Shown here: positions 58,228 to 64,000 of the stretch, piece by piece
Numbering within the stretch: position 1 is the stretch's first letter
Layout of the letters: every line of letters starts with the position of its first letter
Origin: CAVUAT01 sp963848045
Lineage (GTDB): Bacteria > Actinomycetota > Thermoleophilia > Solirubrobacterales > 70-9
Reading direction: 5' to 3'
NCBI GenBank assembly: GCA_963848045.1
Contig: CAWKCC010000002.1
Span: forward strand, 124,001-188,000
DNA length: 64,000 nt
Position numbers and translations under genes: made by a program
Notes under the pieces: generated by a model
Databases searched by the model: none
Seen by the model: the letters and a program-made list of their open reading frames with translations, nothing else
Told to the model about the DNA's origin: nothing

Positions 58228-58725
58228 TCACCTCTCGAAGCGGAATTCGCCGGCCGGCGAAGGGTGGGGAGCGCTCACGGGCGGAGCCGCATGCGGCGCC
58301 GGGCCGTGGGTCGCCGGGGCGGGAGCGCCGGCTGGCGGCGAGCTGCCCCGCGAGGGGCTCCGCCGGCGGGGCTCAGCGCCGGCGGGTCGGCGCGGCGAGC
58401 CCCTGCCGTGCTCCGGGCGAGCCTTCCTCGAGCCCGCAGGGTGGCGCGCGGCCGCGGCCACCCCGCGGCGCCCGCCGCGGGGGATGGGCCCGGCGGCAGC
58501 GCTTCGCTCGGCGACCGGCACCGGCCGGGGAGCCGGCGGCGTTGAAGCGGTCGGGGACGGAGGCCCAGCGGGCGCCCCGAGCGCCGCCAGGCCCACGTCG
58601 GCCGGGGGAGCGGGCGCCTCGGGGCCGCCGAGCAGCCCGGGCAGCAGCGCCAGCGCCGCGAGCGCGGCGCCGCCGAGGGCCAGCGCCCGGGTCAGGTTCT
58701 GCCATCTGATCCACCGCATCCGCAT
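58228..58725 (-). CDS. Pro/Ala/Arg-rich single-pass membrane protein
   Basis: A 165-residue protein with a short basic N-terminus, one membrane helix (ALALGGAALAALALLPGLLGG) and a long low-complexity Pro/Ala/Arg/Ser extension ending in EFRFER. It is probably a membrane-anchored disordered protein of the envelope. Low complexity in GC-rich DNA makes false frames likely, so the call is moderate. It is supported by the proper N-terminal helix and its fit between the secreted protein and the rpsF promoter. Confidence 0.5.
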   Translation of the reverse strand: MRMRWIRWQNLTRALALGGAALAALALLPGLLGGPEAPAPPADVGLAALGAPAGPPSPTASTPPAPRPVPVAERSAAAGPIPRGGRRGVAAAARHPAGSRKARPEHGRGSPRRPAGAEPRRRSPSRGSSPPAGAPAPATHGPAPHAAPPVSAPHPSPAGEFRFER

Positions 58726-58783
58726 CGGCCGGCTAAGGGCCGGGGGCACGTCTCCTCTCCCCCCTCGGGCTCGGCCCGGCCGC

Positions 58784-58789
58784 TATAGT
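58784..58789 (+). promoter_or_regulatory. Candidate -10 element (TATAGT) for rpsF
   Basis: TATAGT is the best -10 match in this part of the window. Initiation near 58796 would give a leader of about 33 nt that is almost entirely the following hairpin. Confidence 0.5.
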
Positions 58790-58799
58790 CGCCTGCCCG

Positions 58800-58818
58800 C
58801 CATCCCCCTCGGGGATGG
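58800..58818 (+). other. Hairpin in the rpsF leader
   Basis: CCATCCCC and GGGGATGG form a perfect 8-bp stem around CTC, ending 10 nt before ATG 58829. S6-S18 complexes are known to bind leader RNA in many bacteria, but the bulged CCG of that motif is not evident here. Control of rpsF translation is possible. Confidence 0.45.
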
Positions 58819-58828
58819 CTCTTCACTG

Positions 58829-59215
58829 ATGGCCACCAGGCACTACGAACTCGTTCTGATGCTCGATCCCGAGGCCGCCGACGAGGCGCGAAACGGGCTG
58901 GCCGACGACGTCCGCAAGCAGATCGAGGAGGCGGGCACGCTGGAGCAGGCCGACTCGTGGGGGATGCGCAAGATGGCCTACGAGATCCGCCGGCGCAACG
59001 AGGCCGACTACCGCTATTTCCGCTTCCAGGGCGAGACCGAGTTGCTGCGGCGGCTCGACCACAACCTCAAGATCGCCGACGGCGCCCTGCGCTTCCGCAT
59101 CTTCCGCGTCGAGCCCGACGCGCCCACCACCGCTCCTCCCACCACCGATCGCCCCGCCCACGTCGGCGATGGTCGCCCCGAGCGCGGCGAGCGGCGCCCC
59201 CGCCGCGACCACTGA
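58829..59215 (+). CDS. rpsF: 30S ribosomal protein S6
   Basis: A 128-residue S6. It starts ATRHYELVLMLDPEA and has SWGMRKMAYEIRRRNEADYRYFRF, the standard S6 core. The last 30 residues are a Pro/Thr/Arg-rich extension (APTTAPPTTDRPAHVG) beyond the usual fold. S6 binds with S18 to 16S rRNA. The ssb gene follows 160 bases later but has its own promoter-like site. Confidence 0.95.
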   Translation: MATRHYELVLMLDPEAADEARNGLADDVRKQIEEAGTLEQADSWGMRKMAYEIRRRNEADYRYFRFQGETELLRRLDHNLKIADGALRFRIFRVEPDAPTTAPPTTDRPAHVGDGRPERGERRPRRDH

Positions 59216-59334
59216 CCCTGGCCGCCGGCTGACCCCGGCACCGGCGAGGCTCGCCGCGGCGGCTTCGCCGGGCGCGATGCCGGAGTTTGCGGAGCCCGCG
59301 CGCGCGGGGGGCGAGAAGCGGCCGGGCCGGGCCT

Positions 59335-59340
59335 TACTAT
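59335..59340 (+). promoter_or_regulatory. Candidate -10 element (TACTAT) for ssb
   Basis: TACTAT lies 41 nt before the ssb start. The leader would carry the AGGAG site at 59363-59367. Confidence 0.45.
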
Positions 59341-59375
59341 CAGGACTCGAAAGCAATTCAAGAGGAGTGATCGAT

Positions 59376-59837
59376 TTGGCTGCGTCGAACATCAATGTGG
59401 TCTGCATCACGGGCAACCTGACCCGCGACCCCGAGCTTCGCTCGCTTCCCAGCGGGACGTCCGTCTGCAAGCTGCGCGTCGCGGTCAACACCCGCCGCAA
59501 GGACGGAGCGTCGGGCGAGTGGGTGGACAAGCCCAACTACTTCGACGTCACGGTCTGGGGTGCGCAGGGCGAGAACTGCGCCAACTACCTCTCCAAGGGC
59601 CGCCCGGTCGCGATCGACGGGAGGCTGGAGTGGCGCGAGTGGGAGACGCAGGACGGCAACAAGCGACAGGCGGTGGAGATCATCGCCAACAGCGTCCAGT
59701 TCCTGGGCTCACGCGGCGACAACGCCGGCAACGGAAACGGCTTCCAGCCATCCTCCGACGTGCCGGCCGACACCTCGGACTTCGACGAGGCCGGGGTCGC
59801 CAGCGGCAAGGGCTCCGACGACGACATCCCCTTCTAG
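59376..59837 (+). CDS. ssb: Single-stranded DNA-binding protein
   Basis: A 153-residue SSB with the OB fold (NVVCITGNLTRDPELRSLPSG, PNYFDVTVWGAQGENCANYL, KGRPVAIDGRLEWREWE), a Gly/Asn-rich linker and the acidic tip DDDIPF that recruits partner proteins. The start is TTG 59376: AGGAG at 59363-59367 lies 8 nt upstream, the ideal spacing, whereas GTG 59367 would overlap it. The gene is followed by an intrinsic terminator. Confidence 0.94.
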   Translation: MAASNINVVCITGNLTRDPELRSLPSGTSVCKLRVAVNTRRKDGASGEWVDKPNYFDVTVWGAQGENCANYLSKGRPVAIDGRLEWREWETQDGNKRQAVEIIANSVQFLGSRGDNAGNGNGFQPSSDVPADTSDFDEAGVASGKGSDDDIPF

Positions 59838-59860
59838 GCCGCAGCGGGCAGAGCTCCCGG

Positions 59861-59892
59861 GGAGGCTCCGCGAGAGTGGGGCCTCCTTTGTT
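59861..59892 (+). terminator. Intrinsic terminator after ssb
   Basis: GGAGGCTCC (59861-59869) pairs with GGGGCCTCC (59878-59886), including one G-U pair, around an 8-nt loop. It is followed by TTTGTT. Confidence 0.6.
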
Positions 59893-59941
59893 CGTACGGA
59901 GCCCCGCGCCGCTGGAGGGGCCGCCTGGAAGCCCACACGGC

Positions 59942-59947
59942 TACCAT
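59942..59947 (+). promoter_or_regulatory. Candidate -10 element (TACCAT) for rpsR-rplI
   Basis: TACCAT lies 58 nt before ATG 60006, after the ssb terminator. The leader would include the perfect palindrome at 59961-59980. Confidence 0.4.
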
Positions 59948-59960
59948 TGCCCCTTCATCC

Positions 59961-59980
59961 GGCACGGCCGCGGCCGTGCC
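59961..59980 (+). other. Perfect 20-bp palindrome in the rpsR leader
   Basis: GGCACGGCCG is followed directly by its reverse complement. In RNA this folds to an 8-bp hairpin with a CGCG loop, 25 nt before the rpsR start. It could be an autoregulatory site for S18 or an operator; neither is shown. Confidence 0.45.
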
Positions 59981-60005
59981 GCTCGTACGAAAGAGACCGG
60001 AAGCG

Positions 60006-60287
60006 ATGGCAAGACAGCAGAGATCGAGCAGCTCAGGCGGTGGCCCCGGGGGCGGGCGGCGCAAGCGCGGCCTCAGCGACCGCGGACGCCCGCGCAAGTA
60101 CACGAAGATCAGCTCCGAGAACATCGACTACAAGGACGTGGCCCTGCTGAGGCGCTTCCTGTCGGACCGCGGCAAGACCCGGTCGCGGCGCGTCACGGGG
60201 CTGTCGCGCCGCCACCAGCAGCAGCTGGCTCTGGCAGTGAAGCGCGCCCGCGAGCTGGCGCTGCTGCCCTACGTCGGCGAGCGCTGA
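60006..60287 (+). CDS. rpsR: 30S ribosomal protein S18
   Basis: A 93-residue S18 with a Gly/Ser-rich N-terminal extension, then KYTKISSENIDYKDVALLRRFLSDRGK and GLSRRHQQQLALAVKRARELALLPY. It has no CxxC pairs, so it is the zinc-free type. GGAAG lies just upstream of ATG 60006. rplI starts one base after the stop. Confidence 0.95.
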   Translation: MARQQRSSSSGGGPGGGRRKRGLSDRGRPRKYTKISSENIDYKDVALLRRFLSDRGKTRSRRVTGLSRRHQQQLALAVKRARELALLPYVGER

Positions 60288-60288
60288 G

Positions 60289-60741
60289 ATGGCCGAGGCG
60301 GTCCTGCTCAAGGACGTCGACGGGCTCGGCGAGGCGGGCGACGCAGTCGACGTCTCAGCCGGCTACCTGCGCAACTTCCTCGTGCCGCGCAAGCTGGCCC
60401 AGCCGGCGACCAAGGGGGCGCTGGAGGAGGCGCGGCGGCGGCTCGAGCGCGCCGAGGCCGCGGAGCGCCATGCCGCCGAGCGCGCGGACGAGACCGCCGC
60501 CCTGCTCTCCAAGACGGTGCTGACGATCAACCACCAGGCCGGCGAGGACGGCAAGCTGTTCGGCTCGGTCACCTCGAAGGAGATCGCCGAGGCGATCCAG
60601 GCCGCCCGCAGCCTCAAGATAGACCGCAAGAAGATCCGGCTGGAGGAGCCCATCCGCGAGACCGGCACCTTCATGGTCGAGATCGAGGTCGGCGGTGGCA
60701 AGACGGCCGCCGTGAAGACGATCGTCGCCGAATCCAAGTAG
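60289..60741 (+). CDS. rplI: 50S ribosomal protein L9
   Basis: A 150-residue L9 with the N-terminal domain VLLKDVDGLGEAGDAVDVSAGYLRNFL (read in parts), the long connecting helix (ARRRLERAEAAERHAAERAD) and the C-terminal rRNA-binding domain. It is probably co-transcribed with rpsR. Confidence 0.95.
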   Translation: MAEAVLLKDVDGLGEAGDAVDVSAGYLRNFLVPRKLAQPATKGALEEARRRLERAEAAERHAAERADETAALLSKTVLTINHQAGEDGKLFGSVTSKEIAEAIQAARSLKIDRKKIRLEEPIRETGTFMVEIEVGGGKTAAVKTIVAESK

Positions 60742-60859
60742 CTCGGTATTTCGCGGGACTTCCGACGGCCCCTGCGAACGCTTCCCCGCTATTACCGCGA
60801 ACGACCCGTGCGCCTGCGGTCGGGTTGTGATTTTCTAGTGACCGTCTGACGAGGAGCGC

Positions 60860-60879
60860 AGCCCCGTCGCGACGGGGCT
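60860..60879 (+). other. Perfect 20-bp palindrome upstream of dnaB
   Basis: AGCCCCGTCG is followed directly by its reverse complement in the 174-base gap between rplI and dnaB. It can fold to a stable hairpin, but no T-tract follows, so it is either a weak terminator, an attenuator, or a protein-binding palindrome 36 bases before ATG 60916. Confidence 0.4.
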
Positions 60880-60915
60880 GAGGATCTCCCGCCGGAGCCT
60901 TATCCAGACTAGGGG

Positions 60916-62475
60916 ATGACCGGTCACGCGACCGAGGCGTGCGCCTGCGCGAGAGAGGAGCAGTTGGCAGACAACGGAACAGCCGTCGGCGTGGTACCGC
61001 CACAGAACCTCGAGGCCGAGGAGTCGGTGCTGGGCGCGATGATGGTCTCGCAGGCCACGATCGAGCCCGTGATCCTCGACGTGCGGCTGCAGGCCGACGA
61101 CTTCTACCGCGACCGCCACCGCACCATCTTCGAGGCGATCATCGGCCTGCACGGGGACGCCAATCCCGTCGACGTGCTCACCGTCTCGGAGGCACTTGCC
61201 CAGAACGGCGGGCTGGAGCGGGTGGGCGGCAGGGACGCCGTTGCGAGCATGGCCGCCAGGGTGCCGGCGCCGGGCAGCGCCGCGCACTACGCGCGCATCG
61301 TCAAGCAGAACTCGCTGATGCGCCGCCTGGACTCCGCCGCCAAGCAGATCCAGGCCTCGGTCGCCGGACGCGAGGGCGAGCCCTCCGAGATGGTGGAGCA
61401 GGCCGAGCGCCTGCTGTTCCAGGTCGCCCATGAGGACCAGGTCGCCGACTTCCGCGAGATCGGCGACATCCTCACCGACGAGATCGACAAGCTCGAGGCG
61501 CTGGCGACCGGCAAGGCGAGCGTCGTCGGCACCAAGGCGGGCTTCCGCGACCTCGACGAGAAGACCGGCGGCTTCCAGCCGGGAAACCTCGTGATCATCG
61601 CCGCCCGGCCATCGATGGGGAAGTCGAGCCTGGTCTGCAACATCGCCGAGAACGTCGCGATCAAGGAGGGCAAGCCCGTCGCCATGTTCTCGCTGGAGAT
61701 GTCCGAGATGGAGCTCGCGCATCGGTTCATCGCCTCGCAGGCGCGGATCAGCGGCGACCGGCTGCGCAAGGGCCAGGTCTCCAGCAAGGACTGGCCGAAG
61801 GTCGTCAAGGCCTGCAACAAGCTGGAGGCGGCGCCGCTCTGGGTCGACGACTCGTCTGACCTCGGGCTGCTGGAGCTGCGCGCCAAGGCGCGCCGCCTGC
61901 ACGCGCAGGAGAAGGCGCGCGGCAACGACGGCCTCGGCCTGGTGATCGTCGACTACATGCAGCTGATGCGCACCGACGACCCGCGCGCCAACCGCGTCGA
62001 GCAGGTCGCCCAGTTCAGCCGCGGGCTGAAGATCCTGGCGCGGGAGCTGAAGGTCCCGGTGCTCGGGCTCTCACAGCTCTCGCGCGCTCCCGAGCAGCGC
62101 GGTGAGAACAAGCGCCCGATCCTCTCCGACCTGAGGGAGTCGGGCAGCCTCGAGCAGGACGCCGACCTGGTCGTCTTCATCTACCGGGACGAGTACTACA
62201 CCAAGGAGGAGTCCCAGGAGCCGGGGATCGCCGAGCTGCTGATCGCCAAGCACCGCAACGGCCCGATCGGGACCGTGAAGCTGGCCTTCCTCAACCACTA
62301 CCCCAAGTTCGCCGACGCCGCCCGCGAGGACCATGCCCCCGGCGTCGTGCAGCGGCCCGGCGAGGGCCCGCCGATGGGTGACTACTCCGAGAAGCCGGTC
62401 GATCCCGATCCCTTCGCCGGGGAGTCGGCCGACGCCGCCGATCAGCCCGACGACGGCTTCGCAGAGGAGGCGTAG
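60916..62475 (+). CDS. dnaB: Replicative DNA helicase DnaB
   Basis: A 519-residue hexameric helicase. The N-terminal domain starts PPQNLEAEESVLGAMM. The RecA-like domain has Walker A ARPSMGKSSLVCNIA, MFSLEMSEMELAHR, Walker B LVIVDYMQLM, and SQLSRAPEQRGENKRP with DLRESGSLEQDADLV. No intein is present. The start ATG 60916 is used here; TTG 60964 with AGGAG three bases upstream would remove 16 residues (CACAREEQ segment) and fits other DnaB starts, so it is a serious alternative. Confidence 0.95.
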   Translation: MTGHATEACACAREEQLADNGTAVGVVPPQNLEAEESVLGAMMVSQATIEPVILDVRLQADDFYRDRHRTIFEAIIGLHGDANPVDVLTVSEALAQNGGLERVGGRDAVASMAARVPAPGSAAHYARIVKQNSLMRRLDSAAKQIQASVAGREGEPSEMVEQAERLLFQVAHEDQVADFREIGDILTDEIDKLEALATGKASVVGTKAGFRDLDEKTGGFQPGNLVIIAARPSMGKSSLVCNIAENVAIKEGKPVAMFSLEMSEMELAHRFIASQARISGDRLRKGQVSSKDWPKVVKACNKLEAAPLWVDDSSDLGLLELRAKARRLHAQEKARGNDGLGLVIVDYMQLMRTDDPRANRVEQVAQFSRGLKILARELKVPVLGLSQLSRAPEQRGENKRPILSDLRESGSLEQDADLVVFIYRDEYYTKEESQEPGIAELLIAKHRNGPIGTVKLAFLNHYPKFADAAREDHAPGVVQRPGEGPPMGDYSEKPVDPDPFAGESADAADQPDDGFAEEA

Positions 62476-62480
62476 GCAGC

Positions 62481-63260
62481 GTGAGCGCAACGGCGGCCGG
62501 CCGGCGCGCCTGCCCGCTCGGAGTCTGCGACGGCACGGGCTGGATACTCGGGCCCGAGGACATCGCGCGCGCCTGCAAGTGCCGGGAGCGGATCGTGGCG
62601 CGGGCGCGCTCTCGCGGGGTGGCCTCGGTCATCCCCCGCAAGTACGCCCGCGTCTCGTTCGACAGCCCGCCTGTGACCGAGATCCACCGCGACGCGGTCG
62701 ACCCGGTCCGCGAGTACTGCGCGGATCTGGACGCGCGCCTCGACGATGGCAAGGGCCTCTGGCTCCTGGGCGACGTCGGGACCGGCAAGACGACCCTCGC
62801 GATGCTGGTCTCCAAGACGGCGCTCGAGGCCGGGCGCTCGGTCGCGATCTACTCGCTGCCGAAGCTGCTCGCCCACATCCGCCGGACCTTCGACGCCGGC
62901 GGAGAGCAGCAGTCCTACCTCGAGCTCTTCAACCGCCTCACCTCGGTCGACCTGCTGCACATCGACGACCTCGGAGCCGAGAAGCGGACCGACTGGGTGA
63001 TCGAGCAGCTCTACGCCCTGGTCAACGAACGCTACGAGACTGGCCGTTCGCTGATCGTGACCAGCAACACGGATCCCGACCGCCCCGATCCCGACTTGGC
63101 CATCGAGCGGCTGGGCGAGCAGATCAACCCGCGAACCGTCTCGCGGCTGATCGAGATCTGCGGCGAGCCGATCCCCATCTTCGGGCCCGACAAGCGCCAC
63201 AGCATGGCCGACAGGGCCGCCGTCGCGCGCCTGCGGGCCGCGCCGGATGTGAGCCCCTGA
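62481..63260 (+). CDS. DnaI/DnaC-like AAA+ ATPase, probable helicase loader
   Basis: A 259-residue AAA+ protein. The N-terminal zinc-binding-like region has ACPLGVCDGTGW and CKCRERI. The ATPase shows LWLLGDVGTGKTTLAM (Walker A), LLHIDDLGAEKRTDWV (Walker B) and IVTSNTDPD (sensor 1), with the arginine finger region NPRTVSRLIEIC. The start is GTG 62481, 5 bases after dnaB, which strongly suggests it loads this helicase. Many actinobacteria use DciA for that job, so an ATP-dependent loader next to dnaB is notable. Confidence 0.88.
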   Translation: MSATAAGRRACPLGVCDGTGWILGPEDIARACKCRERIVARARSRGVASVIPRKYARVSFDSPPVTEIHRDAVDPVREYCADLDARLDDGKGLWLLGDVGTGKTTLAMLVSKTALEAGRSVAIYSLPKLLAHIRRTFDAGGEQQSYLELFNRLTSVDLLHIDDLGAEKRTDWVIEQLYALVNERYETGRSLIVTSNTDPDRPDPDLAIERLGEQINPRTVSRLIEICGEPIPIFGPDKRHSMADRAAVARLRAAPDVSP

Positions 63261-63312
63261 CCGCACAGCCCGGATGGGGCCGGGGCGCGCGACCAGCCGG
63301 CCGCCACTACCG

Positions 63313-63318
63313 CATAAT
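63313..63318 (+). promoter_or_regulatory. Candidate -10 element (CATAAT) for purA
   Basis: CATAAT matches five of six consensus bases and ends 8 nt before GTG 63327. Confidence 0.5.
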
Positions 63319-63326
63319 CCCCCGCC

Positions 63327-64000
63327 GTGCCCGGATTGGTCATAGTCGGCGCCCAGTGGGGCGATGAGGGCAAGGGAAAGGTCACCGACCTGCTCGCCGA
63401 GCGGGCCGATGTCGTGATCCGCTTTCAGGGAGGCAACAACGCCGGCCACACGATCATCCGCGAAGGCGAGACCTTCAAGTTCCACCTGATCCCGTCGGGG
63501 ATCCTCTACCCGGGCAAGATCTGCGCGATCGGCAACGGCGTCGTGATCGACCCCCGGGTGCTCTGCGAGGAGATCGAGGGCCTGCGCGAGCGGGGCGTGG
63601 ACGTCAGCGGCCTGCGCATCTCGGCCAACGCCCACCTGATCATGCCCTACCACGTGCTGCTCGACACGGCGGGGGAGCTGAAGCTGGGCAAGCTCGAGAT
63701 CGGCACCACACGGCGGGGGATCGGCCCCTGCTACGCCGACAAGGCAGCGCGCCTGGGCATCCGCGTGCAGGACCTGCTGGACGAGAAGATCCTGCGGCAG
63801 AAGGTACGCGCGGCGCTGCAGCCCAAGAACCAGGCGCTGCGTGAGCTGGAGGTCGAGCGGCGCAAGCGCAAGCAGGGAGGGGCCGCCGAGGACGACATCT
63901 CCGCCCTCGACGCCCGGGTCGACCTGCAGCGCATCGTCGAGGACTATCTGGCCTACGGCGAGCGCTTGGCGGCGCACATCGCCGACACCGCGCATCTCTG
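63327..64000 (+). CDS. purA: Adenylosuccinate synthetase, partial (3' end off the right edge)
   Basis: PurA joins IMP and aspartate with GTP on the way to AMP. The visible 224 residues begin PGLVIVGAQWGDEGKGKVTD and continue with RFQGGNNAGHTI, HLIPSGIL and GTTRRGIGPCYADKAAR, all diagnostic. The charged insertion ELEVERRKRKQGGAAEDD near residues 175-192 is longer than in model enzymes. The start is GTG 63327. Confidence 0.95.
   Translation, partial: MPGLVIVGAQWGDEGKGKVTDLLAERADVVIRFQGGNNAGHTIIREGETFKFHLIPSGILYPGKICAIGNGVVIDPRVLCEEIEGLRERGVDVSGLRISANAHLIMPYHVLLDTAGELKLGKLEIGTTRRGIGPCYADKAARLGIRVQDLLDEKILRQKVRAALQPKNQALRELEVERRKRKQGGAAEDDISALDARVDLQRIVEDYLAYGERLAAHIADTAHL

Noticed and set aside
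58196..58828. Long in-frame N-terminal extension of rpsF (about 210 codons)
   Set aside because: It is Pro/Ala/Gly/Arg-rich, antisense to a plausible membrane protein, and S6 starts cleanly at ATG 58829.
59169..59375. N-terminal extension of ssb
   Set aside because: The residues have no SSB similarity, and AGGAG at 59363-59367 places the start at TTG 59376.

Overview
The window is very GC-rich DNA, densely packed with genes on both strands. It looks like a chromosomal segment of a high-GC actinobacterium, most likely class Thermoleophilia (Solirubrobacterales-like). That placement is an inference from composition and gene content: ccm plus tetrapyrrole genes, paired trehalose synthases, an MprAB/PepD-like stress locus, many secreted proteins of unknown function, and promoters that appear to give leaderless mRNAs. 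No CRISPR array, integrase, transposase or rRNA was seen. There is one tRNA, Arg with anticodon CCT.

Layout. 0-5 kb: a PAP2 phosphatase cut by the left edge, a BtrH-like protein, and a minus-strand run of M20 peptidase, DUF1385 protein, methylmalonyl-CoA epimerase, a small protein and a methyltransferase. 5-10 kb: rarA with an intrinsic terminator, an aldehyde dehydrogenase carrying a basic histone-H1-like tail, a secreted three-repeat protein and a MepA-like endopeptidase. 10-18 kb: ccmABCD-hemA, then hemC, a cobA-hemD fusion, a SAM hydroxide adenosyltransferase and birA; this is the haem-supply and haem-export region. 18-26.6 kb: an unusual SF2 helicase, a TlpA-like lipoprotein, nfeD-slipin, GNAT, a GalT-like gene and small unknowns. 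26.7-30 kb: tRNA-Arg, then a three-gene surface-protein cluster (TasA/SipW-like subunit, LPFTG-anchored relative, large Ig-like/FN3 adhesin). 30-38 kb: a P1B ATPase and membrane or glycan genes (GT-C proteins, GT2, methyltransferase), then pyrE. 38-49 kb: SDR, L,D-transpeptidase, RDD-CPBP fusion, HAD, MscS, class A PBP, GT-C, thiL and a degenerate M28 membrane protein. 49-57 kb: response regulator, histidine kinase, HtrA lipoprotein, IMPase-like phosphatase, TreT-like and OtsA trehalose synthases. 57-64 kb: two envelope proteins, then rpsF, ssb, rpsR-rplI, dnaB, a DnaI/DnaC-like ATPase, and purA cut by the right edge.

Regulation visible in the sequence. About fifteen genes have a TANNNT hexamer ending only 6-10 nt before the start codon and no Shine-Dalgarno sequence, which suggests leaderless transcripts. 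Others (ssb, the YCII gene, the TasA-like subunit, the aldehyde dehydrogenase) have a real leader and a ribosome binding site. Three reading frames need a CTG start overlapping a TGA (CTGA) to cover their whole domain or membrane segment.

The best candidate for something undescribed is the surface-protein cluster at 26.77-29.88 kb. Two of its proteins share a two-cysteine domain, one ends in a sortase signal, and no sortase or dedicated signal peptidase lies nearby. Other points of interest are the acidic insertion inside the helicase, the apparently inactive M28 domain, the tailed aldehyde dehydrogenase, and trehalose-6-phosphate synthesis with an IMPase-like gene where OtsB would be expected.
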